A stretch of DNA of 64,000 bases from Tetranychus cinnabarinus (Eukaryota > Arthropoda > Arachnida > Trombidiformes > Tetranychidae), in NCBI GenBank assembly GCA_022266195.1, contig WHVY01000007.1, positions 2,480,001 to 2,544,000 of the forward strand, read 5' to 3'. Every line of letters starts with the position of its first letter. The first letter of the stretch is position 1. The notes beneath the pieces were generated by a model that searched no databases, was not told the DNA's origin, and worked only from the letters and a program-made list of their open reading frames with translations. Below are positions 26,401-37,855 of this stretch, in pieces. A program made the translations under genes and the position numbers.

Positions 26401-29400
26401 GGTTTTACTTTTACTTTGCATAAAGTGCCTTTTCCATGAACCTTGGAGAGTAAGAGATTGCTGTTGCAGGTTGAACGTTCCCAGGCCATTAATGTATTGA
26501 TGAAGTCTAATTGAAGCTTGCAAGGGAAAAGGAAAAGATTGAAATGGAAGAAAATGATTCGTTTGTTGACACTTTTCTCAAAATATAGACACAAATGGAT
26601 GAGTTATATTTTTATTACAATTCATTGTTTAATGTCACTTCATTTCATTTGCCGTTTTTCATCAACTTTATTACATTTGCCATTCGAGTGTAATGCCAAT
26701 GTAATAAAATTGAGAACTGAAAAAATAGGGTTTAACAATAATCTATAATTCAGTTAATCTCGACTATCTTCAGAATGTTCATTTACTATTTTCATTATAT
26801 TTCTTTACTGTCATCACAGGTTACAATTTTTCATTCAATTTCACTTTTCCAATAAACGAGTGCATCAGAGTCAAATGTAGTCCTTTACTTGTCACAACCT
26901 TTCCCAATAATAACATCAACATTGATAAGTGATGACATTTTTGACAATATGAGAAACATTAGCTTTTTACCGATGCAATTAAGGCAAGAAGAAGGCAGAA
27001 AATAGAGAGAAGTAATAATTCTCAACTCATTTGGTATTCAGTTTGAATTAATTTCATTAAAAGCTTCACATGAGTTGAAAAACACCTAAAAAAGGCAGAG
27101 AAAAATGGAACATTTTTTTCGTCTTTTTCCTACATTTTGACTATTATTTGATATTTGATAACATTTTATTCAGCTCATAACTCATCAATATTATCAAGAC
27201 TACCATTTGGTGAGTGTCTAATAATGAAATGCTCAATATTAAAGTTTCAGTGGAAAGAGAAAAGGATTTAAGGGAAAACATGGGACAGCCATTTGAACCA
27301 TTTTCATGGCCACAATGCAGGACAACCTAAATCAGGTTACAAGGATAATTGAATGGTGAAGCATTTTGACAGTCAACCTCTTTAAGGATTGTTACTCTAT
27401 TTTTCATGGGTTTACTCACCTTTTACTGAGTAGCTTTTGTTGGCTTTAATCGAGTGTTTTAGTGTTTTGCTTTCGAGTAAACTCACCTGAACAATTGGTT
27501 TAAAGTTTTCCCATTTTCCGATTGAAAATCAATGGAAAATCTCGAAATTCAAGATAAAATGCTTTTTGATTTCATTCCAAAGTCGAAGTGATTTCAATTT
27601 AAAGCTAAATTGTAAAGCCATTGAAATTGATTCAGCTCATGAAGCCAAAACCGATGAGCCGAATCTTCAAGATAAAGATTTTTCCAATTCGATGTTTCCA
27701 AGATTCGAGTAACACAGTACTTCGTCACTTCTCCATGTCTGTACATTTCGTCCTCGAACTTTCCTTATTTACATTCATTTCCATTTCTATTTAGCTTTTC
27801 TTCGAAATGCCTAAAGCAGTGAGTAATTAACCGTGTTTATTGCTTTATTGTCTTCAACTATTAATTAACTGTTCGAAGATTCATTCTCAATCCATTTGAT
27901 TATTGTGAAAATTTTGTTCAATAAGTAAATGTTCATCATTTAGCTGTGAATAATAACATGAGAGATTCATCATTCTGTCTCATTCTAACCTGTTATTCCC
28001 AAAAGATATTCACTGAAAATTCGAGTCTGGAATTGCAGATCTTTAATCAATTCTTTACGATGATTAAAGATTTAAATCGTAATTCTTTTTTACAAACAAT
28101 TTAATAAATAAAAGCAAACTTGATAAATGCTTCCAAAGCCATTCTAATCAATTTCAGTTCATTTTATAAATCAATGGATTCCCTTTGATCCAGATAAGAA
28201 GATAAATTTATTAAATTTTCTGGTTTACAAATATTTCGTTGTTTACATCAAATCCTTTTCCTATTGATTTCATCGATTTCTCGTTGTTATTAAACGATAA
28301 AAGTAGTTTCAATCATCTATAATCAGTAAAGTGTTATTGCAATAAACTGAATGTTGTAAAAGCTATAATTGATTATAATTCAATAAAACAACATGAAATT
28401 AGAGTGAACCAGAAGTAACATGAATTATTAATATGAAAGTACAATTAATGGTAACAAGAATATTAAACAAAGTGAAGTTATAATGCCATTAGATATCAAT
28501 TGATGTTTAATCATGAAATTAAGAAAAGTTGAATTTCTCATTGATTTTTATTCCAACAAAATTAACATATAAAATTAGCTTAATTGCTCAGTTAATAACA
28601 TTAAATGTATCATGAAACTAAGTATAAAGTAATTATAAAGTTTGCTAATTATAGCCTTTTAATGGTTTGCCTGATTGAGTTTGAAATTTTCATTTCACAG
28701 TTCAATTGGTTTGTTTTTCTTGAAACATTTTTTTTTCTTCCAGGGAATGAAATATTCTTGGAATGAATGTTTATCTGGAAGGGCAAAAGTTTCAATCGAC
28801 ATTTGCAATATCAAGTTGTGTGTGGGTTTGTCCATTTGGTAACATTCCATCTTTATGATTATCTGATTAAAATCATGTCTTGAAAAATACCTTGAAATTA
28901 CCTTATGATGAAAGAATTTTTCTTTTCTTCCAATAATATTATCATGTTAGCATTAACAGTAACTTTTTTCTTTATTGCCTGTTCATCATTAACATTCCAA
29001 GTAGAATGAAGTTAATGTGAAGTTGAAAGTAGGAAAAATGCAAATCAGATTGTTGATGAATAAGATGAAAAAAGATGAACAAGTTGGAATACTTGAAGTA
29101 AAGAAGGAAGAAAAGATGGAAATTCATGATGAAGATGAAAATGGTGATGAAATTGTCTCAACATCTTTTTTTTCTTCTTTTCTTGTTCTTTGTTTTCTCT
29201 GTTGGTCTCATCAACTATCTCAACCTTTCTGTGTAATTACTTGTCATTTACATTTCATTGAATTGCTGGAAAACTCAGTTACACAATGAACCTCAAACAA
29301 AAGGACTGAAAAATTGATCTGTGGTGAGAAATGATGAGAAATGATTAAAAATAATGGAAAATGAAATGAAATCTTTAGTATAATTTAAACAAATGAAACC

Positions 29401-32400
29401 AAAGATTAAAATGAGTTGAATTAATCCTTTGCTTTCGTCAAATTATTCAAGTAAACTGGAAAATGTGTGAAAATTGAAGTTTAAAAAACGGATTAAAGTT
29501 TAAATGAAACAAAGAGATTTTTTTCATAAAAATAACAATCTAATTTTGCAAAGTCTCGTGAAGATTAAAATGATTTGGCTCAAAAATTTTCTAGTTTCAG
29601 GTTCAATTTGAATTCTCATGGAATCTCTTCTTGAAAATACTGAACCTATGAATGTGTCACCTTTTGATTCTATTCGTTTTTTCAGAGTTACGCGAAACTC
29701 GAGGCTCCAGTAGCGTTTTGAACGACTTTCATCATTCCTATTGCTAGAAGAAGTTCCTTCAATCTGATGTGGGAAATTTTATTACAATTTGAGGTCCATT
29801 TTCTGGATGGCAAATTATTTCTGTTCAGATCTGATTCGATTAAATTCAAGAGTTCTGTTTACAAAATTTTGATTATTTTGCTTTGAAAATCTGTTCAACT
29901 TGAGTGAACTATTACTTCATTGTTTATACACAATGTTGGTGTAATGAATTTATTACATAGTTTCTCGATGGATGATGGACCTTATTATTTTTGGGATCTG
30001 TTTAGTTTTTGGATTATCGTGTAAACTGGACTTTTTTGTCCTTTAAGCCTGTTCTAACTCGGTGACAATTGATGCTACAGAACTGAGCTTCCATAAATTG
30101 AGGAACCTTTCAAATTTCAATGAAAAACAAAATTGATTGAAAACTATCTAGCAACTGATTCTCTTGGAAAAAAGTTGAATAACATTGAATCGATAAACTA
30201 CCAAGAATCTGTTTTTTGTATTCCAATTTCATGGCCAATTTTCCATGAAAGATCACATCAAGTGTGAATCTTTAAAACTCGAATTTTTAAAGAAAAATAT
30301 TTGTGTACGAAATTGATCATCCATGCAATACGATCCATGAATTGAGCAATCGAGTAGTTTTACTTTTAAATATATTGTCAAGTTTTCAGAGCCAATTTCT
30401 GTTCTTCCCAAGTCCACAGCTGCTTGCACTAAAGCTAGAATTTATTTTAAAATTTGTTCGAAATTCGATATCATTTATGTTTCCATTTAGATATTGAAAT
30501 TGTTTCAGTAAAGTTCAACAGTTTAACTGAGCAACTGATTCACTGATGTTAAAGAGATTTGATCAATAGAAACTCATTTCCAACTTGAATTTCAACTCGA
30601 CGCTGAAAAGTTATTGTTGCATCTTTAAAATGTTAAATGTTAATCTATTTTGGGTAAAATTAGATGATCATTAACTTGGAATCTTAAAAGGATTTCATGT
30701 TAAGGTAATCATGTAACTCAATTTGAAGCGAATCAAAGATTTTCCTGTTGAAATAAACTTGATTTGTTGATTACAGGAAAAGTAGATAACATCTCATTAT
30801 GGAAACGAGAAAAGACCAGAATTTCTATTTTTACGGTGAAATTGAATCAGACTATTAATTGAGCCCAAAATAATTGAAACTTGAAACAAAAAGATTCAAC
30901 ATGGAAACAATCAACTTCTACAATTTAATAATTCATCGAGTAAACAGAAATCCCAAAAATGAAGTTTATATTTGATTAGTTTCATTAAGAGTCGAAAAAA
31001 AAGAAATGAAAAAAACAGGAAAATTCACACAAAATCTCTTTACTGTTCATTAAAAATGTTGAACCAAATGTTGCATTATCACTGAATCATAATGATGCTA
31101 ATAATGATAATAACAAGTATAATTTGTACTAATATGTTACAGAATAATATCATGCTAATGAAGAGAATTGAAAAAGTAAAGAGAAGGCAAAAAATTCTTT
31201 TTTCACTCAAATTCTCTTTACCATTTTGGAATGAAATTTTCAGGGGAAAAAACTTGTTCCAAGTTGTTCAGTTGTAATGAAGGAAAACAAGTTCTGATGA
31301 CAATGGAAAAAAATATTGACCAGAAAAGTTGCAAGGAAAACAAGATGAAGAATAATCTGTTGCTCGAAAAGAAAATGATAAACATGAAATTCTCATGATT
31401 CTCTGCGAATTGATAATGCGATTCTTTATTCCCATTGACAGCAATTGCTTCTGTTATTTTGTTCGAGGTTCAATAAATTTTCTGCAAGATTCCAAGTTCG
31501 TTTGCAAGTAAATTTATTATTCAATTGCCAATTCTGATTCTCAATCATTTCGATAATACAATTGTATATGTTGGAAAAAAGAAGAAGAGCAACAAATCGG
31601 AGAAAATTTCTTTTCATCTTTTTCTTTGGTTCACTTTCGCTCTCATCAGTCAACTCTTAATACATTATATTCATACATATTGAAATGAGTTTCACCCAAA
31701 AAGTAGAAGAGAGCAAAACTTATTCACACTATTATCATCATTATCTTTCAACTTATTGCAATTCTAATGTTCTCTAAGGTATCTTTCGTTATTACCTTTT
31801 CTCTGGCTTCTCTTCTCTCTTTACCTTTTATGGGTAAAATTGAAGGGAAAAGGTACACATTTTTCATGGTTAAATGGACCAACCTTGAATGGATCAAGTT
31901 GAAAGTAAAGAAATGAAATTGGATCGTCAGGAAATGCAAGAATATATGAGCTGTTTATTCTAGGAGGGAAAAAGTTTATCTCAAGAATAATTCCATCAAT
32001 AAATTGTAAATATACTTGCAAGCGAAAATTGACAGAGGAAATGCTTTTCTCTTTCGACCATCGTTTCAATAATAAATACAAATATTATACAATTTCCGTT
32101 TTAATCGTTTAATATTTGCAAATGAAACTTGAAAACTTTCGACTGTTTGAACTGTGCATTACCCAAGGAAAACTGTGTGTTTAACCGAAACTTTTCTTCC
32201 AATTCGAGTTTGAAGTTTTCGAGGGCATTTGCAATTTCACATTTTCTGTTGATTCAATGTTACATGTTTTGATCGATTCACTGACGTTTATCAGCATTTT
32301 ATGAGATGAACTTTGAATTTGAAAAGAATGGGCAAAATGACAAATCATATCCAATTTTATGGGAAATATATTTAAAGAGGATTAAATGTCTAGGCAACTT

Positions 32401-35400
32401 TAATGCTATCAAATGCATATCATTTCTCATGATGAACAATCTTCGAATTCGTGAGATTTAAGATTTATTTTACCCTTTCTAGTACTTTTGTTGCCAAAGT
32501 TACATAAGCTCGAGTCATGGCGAATCTGAAATGGAATGTTCAGTCTTGCGGAAAAGTTTAATTTCCGTTTTCAGGTTTAAAGGTTGAAGATGAATCAGAT
32601 CATGAATTTCATCAGAAATGTATTCAGATTAGATGAGCGCATAATTGAACGACTTGAAACTGTCAACGAAAACGCGATAATTCATACTTTTTAACAACTT
32701 TGCATTTTAAGAATGATAAAGTTAATAATTCTAAAATGAATTTGCAATCGTAAATCATGATTACATTTTCGTTCGAGAAATTTTTCTAAACTAAAACGGC
32801 AAATTATTCCGTTGGTTAAATTGAGTTTTAATTTCATTTAAATTTCAACCAACTTTCTGCATCACTTGTTGCGACTATTAATTAAACTTTTTCAGTTATC
32901 TTTAACTCTTTAATCATCCATCATAGCGCCTCATTTAGCTTAATTTTTCACTTTTAATCTCACTTTAAATAATGAATTGGCTTTACTTGATATTGCAATT
33001 GTTGGTCTCAGAGCTGAGCCACTGGACCAGATATTTTAATGTTACATCGCAAGGTTACTTTGAATTATGATTGTAAAATTGATGGCTCAAGCTGTTGCAT
33101 TGAATTAACTTCGTTTCATTTAAAACTGTAGTAAAATTTCATCAACAGTTAATCAAGTTTCAACTTTTTCCGCAAAGTTTTCCTTTCTTCTGAAGAGCAC
33201 TTTCAACCTAGATTGATCCCTTATGCTTTATCCAGTTCAACCGAGCAAATTATTGGCTAAGTTTACTGTACGAGCAACTTGTTGGGCCAATGAATATGAC
33301 AAAAAGTGTGAAATCTGAGGATATTTTTGTCCAATTGCACTTCAATGAACTAATGGAATTTGAAAGAGAACGAAAAAAAGGAAAAATGTTGAAACCAAAT
33401 GTTGCTAATGGTGATCATTTCATTATCTGATGATGTTATCAACTTGACTCCTTTTCATTCACCAGCTCATTTTGAGTTAAGTTTACTTTGGAGACTTTCA
33501 GAAGACTATTCAATTAGCCAGGTGAAATGCTATTCCTGGTTGAGCTCAGGTTTAAAGAGAGCAATAAACCAAATTATTAATAAATTGAAAATTTATTTCA
33601 AACTTTACATTCAAATTTAATAATTTAATGTATGAATGATGAAGACGATGTGATGGGCAAAGCTTGAAAAGTGAGCAAATTTTGCACAGATGATATTTGA
33701 TATAACCTAACCAGGAAATAAAGTCTCTTCATATTCATTTTCATCTCATGAGCCTTTTCATTTTTCATTTGCTCGTCTCATCAAGAGAAATGAAGGAAAA
33801 GTTTGACCTTTCAAATGAAACAAACAAACAAGATGAAACCAAGTCTAAAGTTACACCATTAAACAAGGGAATGAATGAAAGTGTATTGAAAAGGACGAAG
33901 TAACGTAAAACAAGAAATTTTTTTTCTCTTCACTCGATTCTGAATTCAGGGCAAGAGAAAAGATGTTGCATGGAAAAAAAGGAAAATGAACAGAAAAGGT
34001 TAAACAAGATTATCTTTCATTTAGTTTCATGTAACAACAAAGCAAATACTTTTAAAGCAAAGCAAAAGTATTTACTCAAAACTGGAAACATTATCATTTG
34101 AGGAGCCAAAATTCATGTTCAATATTTAATCCATTGAAAATGTTCTGTTGAAAGAAATCATTTGAATCTTAATTTGTTGACATTTACTCGATGAATAAGT
34201 AAAGAAATGCAAGAAATGCGATTATGATGAATGGGAATGAAATGAAAAACTAATAACTTTGTAACATTAGAACAATATTTGATGGGAAAACATGATCGTT
34301 CAACTTGAACAAGGTTCATGTTGTATACATTTCAGGGTAAAAGCTCAAGTGATGACATAATGAATGCACAGGATTGACCGAAGAAAAGATGTTAATTTGA
34401 TTGTTCAATTTGAGAATAAAAGTTGCAGTTAATCAACTTTATCTTGACAATTGATCGTCAAAAGACAAAAGTTTTTTTTCTGAGCTTTTTTTTTCGTTTT
34501 CCTGACTCATGGAAAGACTGAGGTGGAATTGATGAATAAAATGAAGAAAAGGTCTTGTAAACAAATCGGAAGTTAGATATGTTTAGAAGAAGAAAATGTT
34601 TTTTCTTTCTCTGTTTTCTGAATTTCCTTTTCATCTTAACTGTTGTTTGGTTGCTTACAATTTCTCACTTTCGTCTTCTTCTTTACACAGATTATCACTT
34701 GGATCCATCTGAATAGGAAATGGGTGAACTTGGAGGAGGAAAAGTTGGAGAAACAAAAAGATTCTAATGATGACGATTATCATTTTATCGGCAACAATAG
34801 AAGCAGCAATAAACTAATTTGTGTTTCCACAAAAAAATCAACAAGGAAATGAGCACTTGAAATGTGTTTGTGTGTTCAAAGTTTCCAAAGAATTGGGGAA
34901 AAAGTTCAATTATCTGCTAATAATACTAATGCTTGAAGAGAGAGTAAAGGCCAAAATTAGGAAAAGAAAAGTTGAAACGTTGAACGTTTTTACTCATATT
35001 CAGTTGGAACCATTTACTCTCTGAATCTTGTTGTCTTCCCATTAAATGATTACAACAGGTTGAAAAAACTCTACTTATCAATTATCGATATAATATTTAC
35101 ATGCAACACTTTTCTCTGACATTGTTTTCCATTCACTTTTACCACTCAAAATCCAAAGGCTGGGAGTGAAAATGTTATCTTGAAACACAGCAAGATTGTG
35201 ATAAGTGTTCAAATGGTGAATCATGAACCATCCATGGAATGAAAAAGATTTTTGTGTTTCTGTGAACAATTGGATTAAAAATTTCTACTCTTGTGCCATC
35301 ATTGTGAACAGTCGAAAGTGAATTTTAAAATTTGAGTTCTCATCGTTTGCCATTGTTGGTCCAAAGCTCAACCTATTTTTTGCCCTTCTTTTCGCTTCTC

Positions 35401-35407
35401 TTTCATC

Positions 35408-37165
35408 ATGAGTTCGACTTCAAGTCAACCTTCAAGCACACCTTTGCCCGTCACGGTGTCGACCTTTTCATCAAATGGCGACACTGAAATGGAAACTTTG
35501 CTAGGGTTGATTAAAAATCTTTCCCTGCTCGACTTTTCGATGGTCAATTTGTCCAATAGTGGGCTGATTAGTTTAAAAAATTACACTCTTTTCAACAATA
35601 TAACTCTTTCATTGGACATTGAAAAGCCGTTTGCAAGGCGAACCGAACTGGACGATGATTACCTCGAACATCGCCCGGCACTCCAAGTATTCTTTTATTG
35701 CCTCTATGCGCTAATCTTTCTCGTCGGAATTTGTGGCAACACACTTGTTTGTTATGTAGTCTTTCGTAACAAGCAAATGCACACCGTGACAAACCTTTTC
35801 ATCACCAACCTGGCTTTATCGGACATCTTGTTGTGCATCTTTTCCGTGCCCATAACGCCCTTGTATCTCATTTTTTACAAGGAATGGGTCTTCGGTAGGA
35901 TATTGTGTCACCTTGTTCCCTATGCTCAAGGAGTTTCCGTGTACATTTCAGCATTCACCTTAATGTCCATAGCAATTGATCGATTTTTTGTCATCATTTA
36001 TCCCTTTAAACCGCGAATGCGAATCAACGTTTGCCTAACCATAATCACCTTTGTCTGGATCTCGGCCGCTCTCTTGACCCTTCCATACGGACTTTTTGTT
36101 AAAATGGCTTCTGATCAAGATGAACGCTGGTTGTGCGACGAGTTTTGGCCCGTTGAAGAGTCACGTAAAGCTTTTGGCTTTTCAACCAGCGTGTTACAGT
36201 TTGTTATACCTTTTACCATAATAACCTTTTGTTATATTCGAGTTTGCGGTAAACTTCGAGATCGAGCTCGATCCAAGCCGGGAGAAAAGTCGGTTAAAAA
36301 GGATGAAATTGAAAGGGAACGAACCAAGCGAACTAATCGCATGTTGATAGCCATGGTGGCCATATTTGGAATCTCGTGGTTACCCTTGAATATACACAAT
36401 TTGGTCACTGATTTTTATATTCCAGCCTCAGAGTGGCGATACTTTAAGCCTTTCTTTTTCCTTGTCCATGCCGTGGCCATGTCGTCCACCTGTTACAATC
36501 CCTTTTTATATGCGTGGTTGAATGAAAATTTTAGAAAAGAGTTTAAACAAGTTCTTCCCTGTTATACCAATTCAGGGCCACCCTTTTCCTATCGTCGAGG
36601 TACTTCGGTTGCCGGTGCCGGCCTTTTACCAGCCAATGGGCAAGAAGGTGAAGGTGCTTGTAAAACGAATGAAACCATGTTAATCGGTAATAATCGAGAT
36701 TCAGCCAAATCAGACAAAACTTGTAACGGCCATGAGCTTATCCATCGTACCTGTGATTCACAAAAATCCTGCCTCACCGCTGGTCAAGATGAGAATGAGC
36801 AAGACAATGATGATGATGAAAAGCGACCAATAACAACAGCAACCATGGAAACTAAACTGGGTAAAGAGATAGTTTCAATGCCAACCTCGTTACCGTTGAG
36901 TCCAACTAATACAATGTCTAGTTTAACGACAACGCCAACCACCAAAACCGTGGAAGGTTCCCTTTTCTCGGACCAGCTCAATACCAGGGAAGAGTTTAAT
37001 CGCGAGTCAATCGAGTTGACTGAGCAACAACAGTGTTCAAACAAAAAAGTAAACCCAAGCTGTTCACTGTTGGGCACACGAGCGGTAACCTCATTGACTT
37101 ACAATTCAGACTCTGATACCGTTCGATCAGCTCTCGGTGATTCAGTTGCTTCTCAAGTTGTGTAG
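35408..37165 (+). CDS. sNPFR: Short neuropeptide F (sNPF) receptor, class A GPCR
   Basis: A single-exon 585-aa G-protein-coupled receptor of the plasma membrane that would bind the short neuropeptide F peptide. In arthropods this signalling regulates feeding, metabolism and growth. Visible landmarks are GN at 110-111 in TM1, LALSD at 135-139 in TM2, Cys167 and Cys243 as the likely extracellular disulfide pair, DRF at 191-193 in place of DRY, FGISWLP at 320-326 in TM6 and NPFLY at 364-368 in TM7. The segments HLVPYAQGVSVYIS, FVIIYPFKPRM and the stretch from RTNRMLIAMVA to AWLNENFRKEF follow insect sNPF receptors closely, better than NPF or RYamide receptors. The ~90-residue N terminus has four N-glycosylation sequons (N37, N47, N58, N64). 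The ~200-residue tail is low-complexity and S/T/D-rich. The start is the first ATG of the frame. AATAAA signals lie at about 37391 and 37655. It is convergent with GH32 copy A. Confidence 0.9.
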   Translation: MSSTSSQPSSTPLPVTVSTFSSNGDTEMETLLGLIKNLSLLDFSMVNLSNSGLISLKNYTLFNNITLSLDIEKPFARRTELDDDYLEHRPALQVFFYCLYALIFLVGICGNTLVCYVVFRNKQMHTVTNLFITNLALSDILLCIFSVPITPLYLIFYKEWVFGRILCHLVPYAQGVSVYISAFTLMSIAIDRFFVIIYPFKPRMRINVCLTIITFVWISAALLTLPYGLFVKMASDQDERWLCDEFWPVEESRKAFGFSTSVLQFVIPFTIITFCYIRVCGKLRDRARSKPGEKSVKKDEIERERTKRTNRMLIAMVAIFGISWLPLNIHNLVTDFYIPASEWRYFKPFFFLVHAVAMSSTCYNPFLYAWLNENFRKEFKQVLPCYTNSGPPFSYRRGTSVAGAGLLPANGQEGEGACKTNETMLIGNNRDSAKSDKTCNGHELIHRTCDSQKSCLTAGQDENEQDNDDDEKRPITTATMETKLGKEIVSMPTSLPLSPTNTMSSLTTTPTTKTVEGSLFSDQLNTREEFNRESIELTEQQQCSNKKVNPSCSLLGTRAVTSLTYNSDSDTVRSALGDSVASQVV

Positions 37166-37840
37166 CTGTGTGAACCAAGTGTCGACCCAATCCCAAGCTA
37201 TCGTCAAGTGATACACGGCCAACGAGGTGAAAAGTGAAACGCGGCTAGCGTCAATGATAGTATTTTACGCCAACTCTATTTACTCGTAACTCGAGTTTAT
37301 TTGTTTTTGTTTTCGCTTCTCGTTCTCGAATCTGTTGATAATCGCAGATATTCACAAATGTTCAACATTTATTTCCATTTTGTGACAAGAATAAAAATTG
37401 TTCATCTGTTGTACAGTTATTGATACATAAACGCAATTAATATTATTGTTAATACCGACAAACCAATAAATGTCTATAGCTTATTATTGAAACATTTTTG
37501 AAACACTTTGTAAACTCGATTAATCAAATCATTTTTTATTTCATCTTTCATTGTAACACATTTTGTGGATCCCATTGAAAGGTTCAATTTGTGCAGGTTT
37601 GAGTTTTGCCAAGCAAAGGACAACATGGTCGTTGAGGGTGAAATGATTGATTGAATAAATGAATAAAGTTAGGCTTTTTGGGAACCCTTTTAGAATGCTA
37701 TGTTTTTAGAAGACGAGAAAATGGATTTTTACCTTTTTCTAGTCAAATTTTTACACTTGAAGATCTTTTTGCAAATCTTTTTTTGCATAAAATGCATCTT
37801 ATACATAATCATACAGCAAATTGAACTTTATCATACAATT
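37166..37840. other. Intergenic region between convergent genes
   Basis: The 3' flank of the sNPF receptor on the + strand and of GH32 copy A on the minus strand. It contains several AATAAA-type signals (about 37391, 37464, 37653). No gene is supported. Homology with the copy B locus begins only at 37841. Confidence 0.6.
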
Positions 37841-37855
37841 GAACTTTGTTCCTTT

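Larger units (their letters stand above)
15900..35400. other. Long gene-poor stretch upstream of the sNPF receptor
   Basis: No supported gene in ~19.5 kb. Present are A/T-rich homopolymer runs, AAT/ATAAT triplet stretches (20810-20870), CT microsatellites (19253-19268, 26013-26027) and a His-rich chance frame (16733-16945) from CATCATGAT repeats. A dispersed repeat is shared between about 18370-18447 and 23400-23457. A pyrimidine tract just before the receptor start (35370-35405) could serve a 5'-UTR splice acceptor, in which case part of this stretch would be intron or regulatory DNA. Confidence 0.5.

Noticed and set aside
36589..37077. Minus-strand frames opposite the receptor tail
   Set aside because: Shadows of the low-complexity C-terminal coding region of the sNPF receptor.
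35408..37165. Alternative identity as NPF/NPY or RYamide receptor
   Set aside because: The TM2-TM3 and TM5-TM7 segments fit sNPF receptors better (FVIIYPFKPRM, AMSSTCYNPFLYAWLNENFRKEF).
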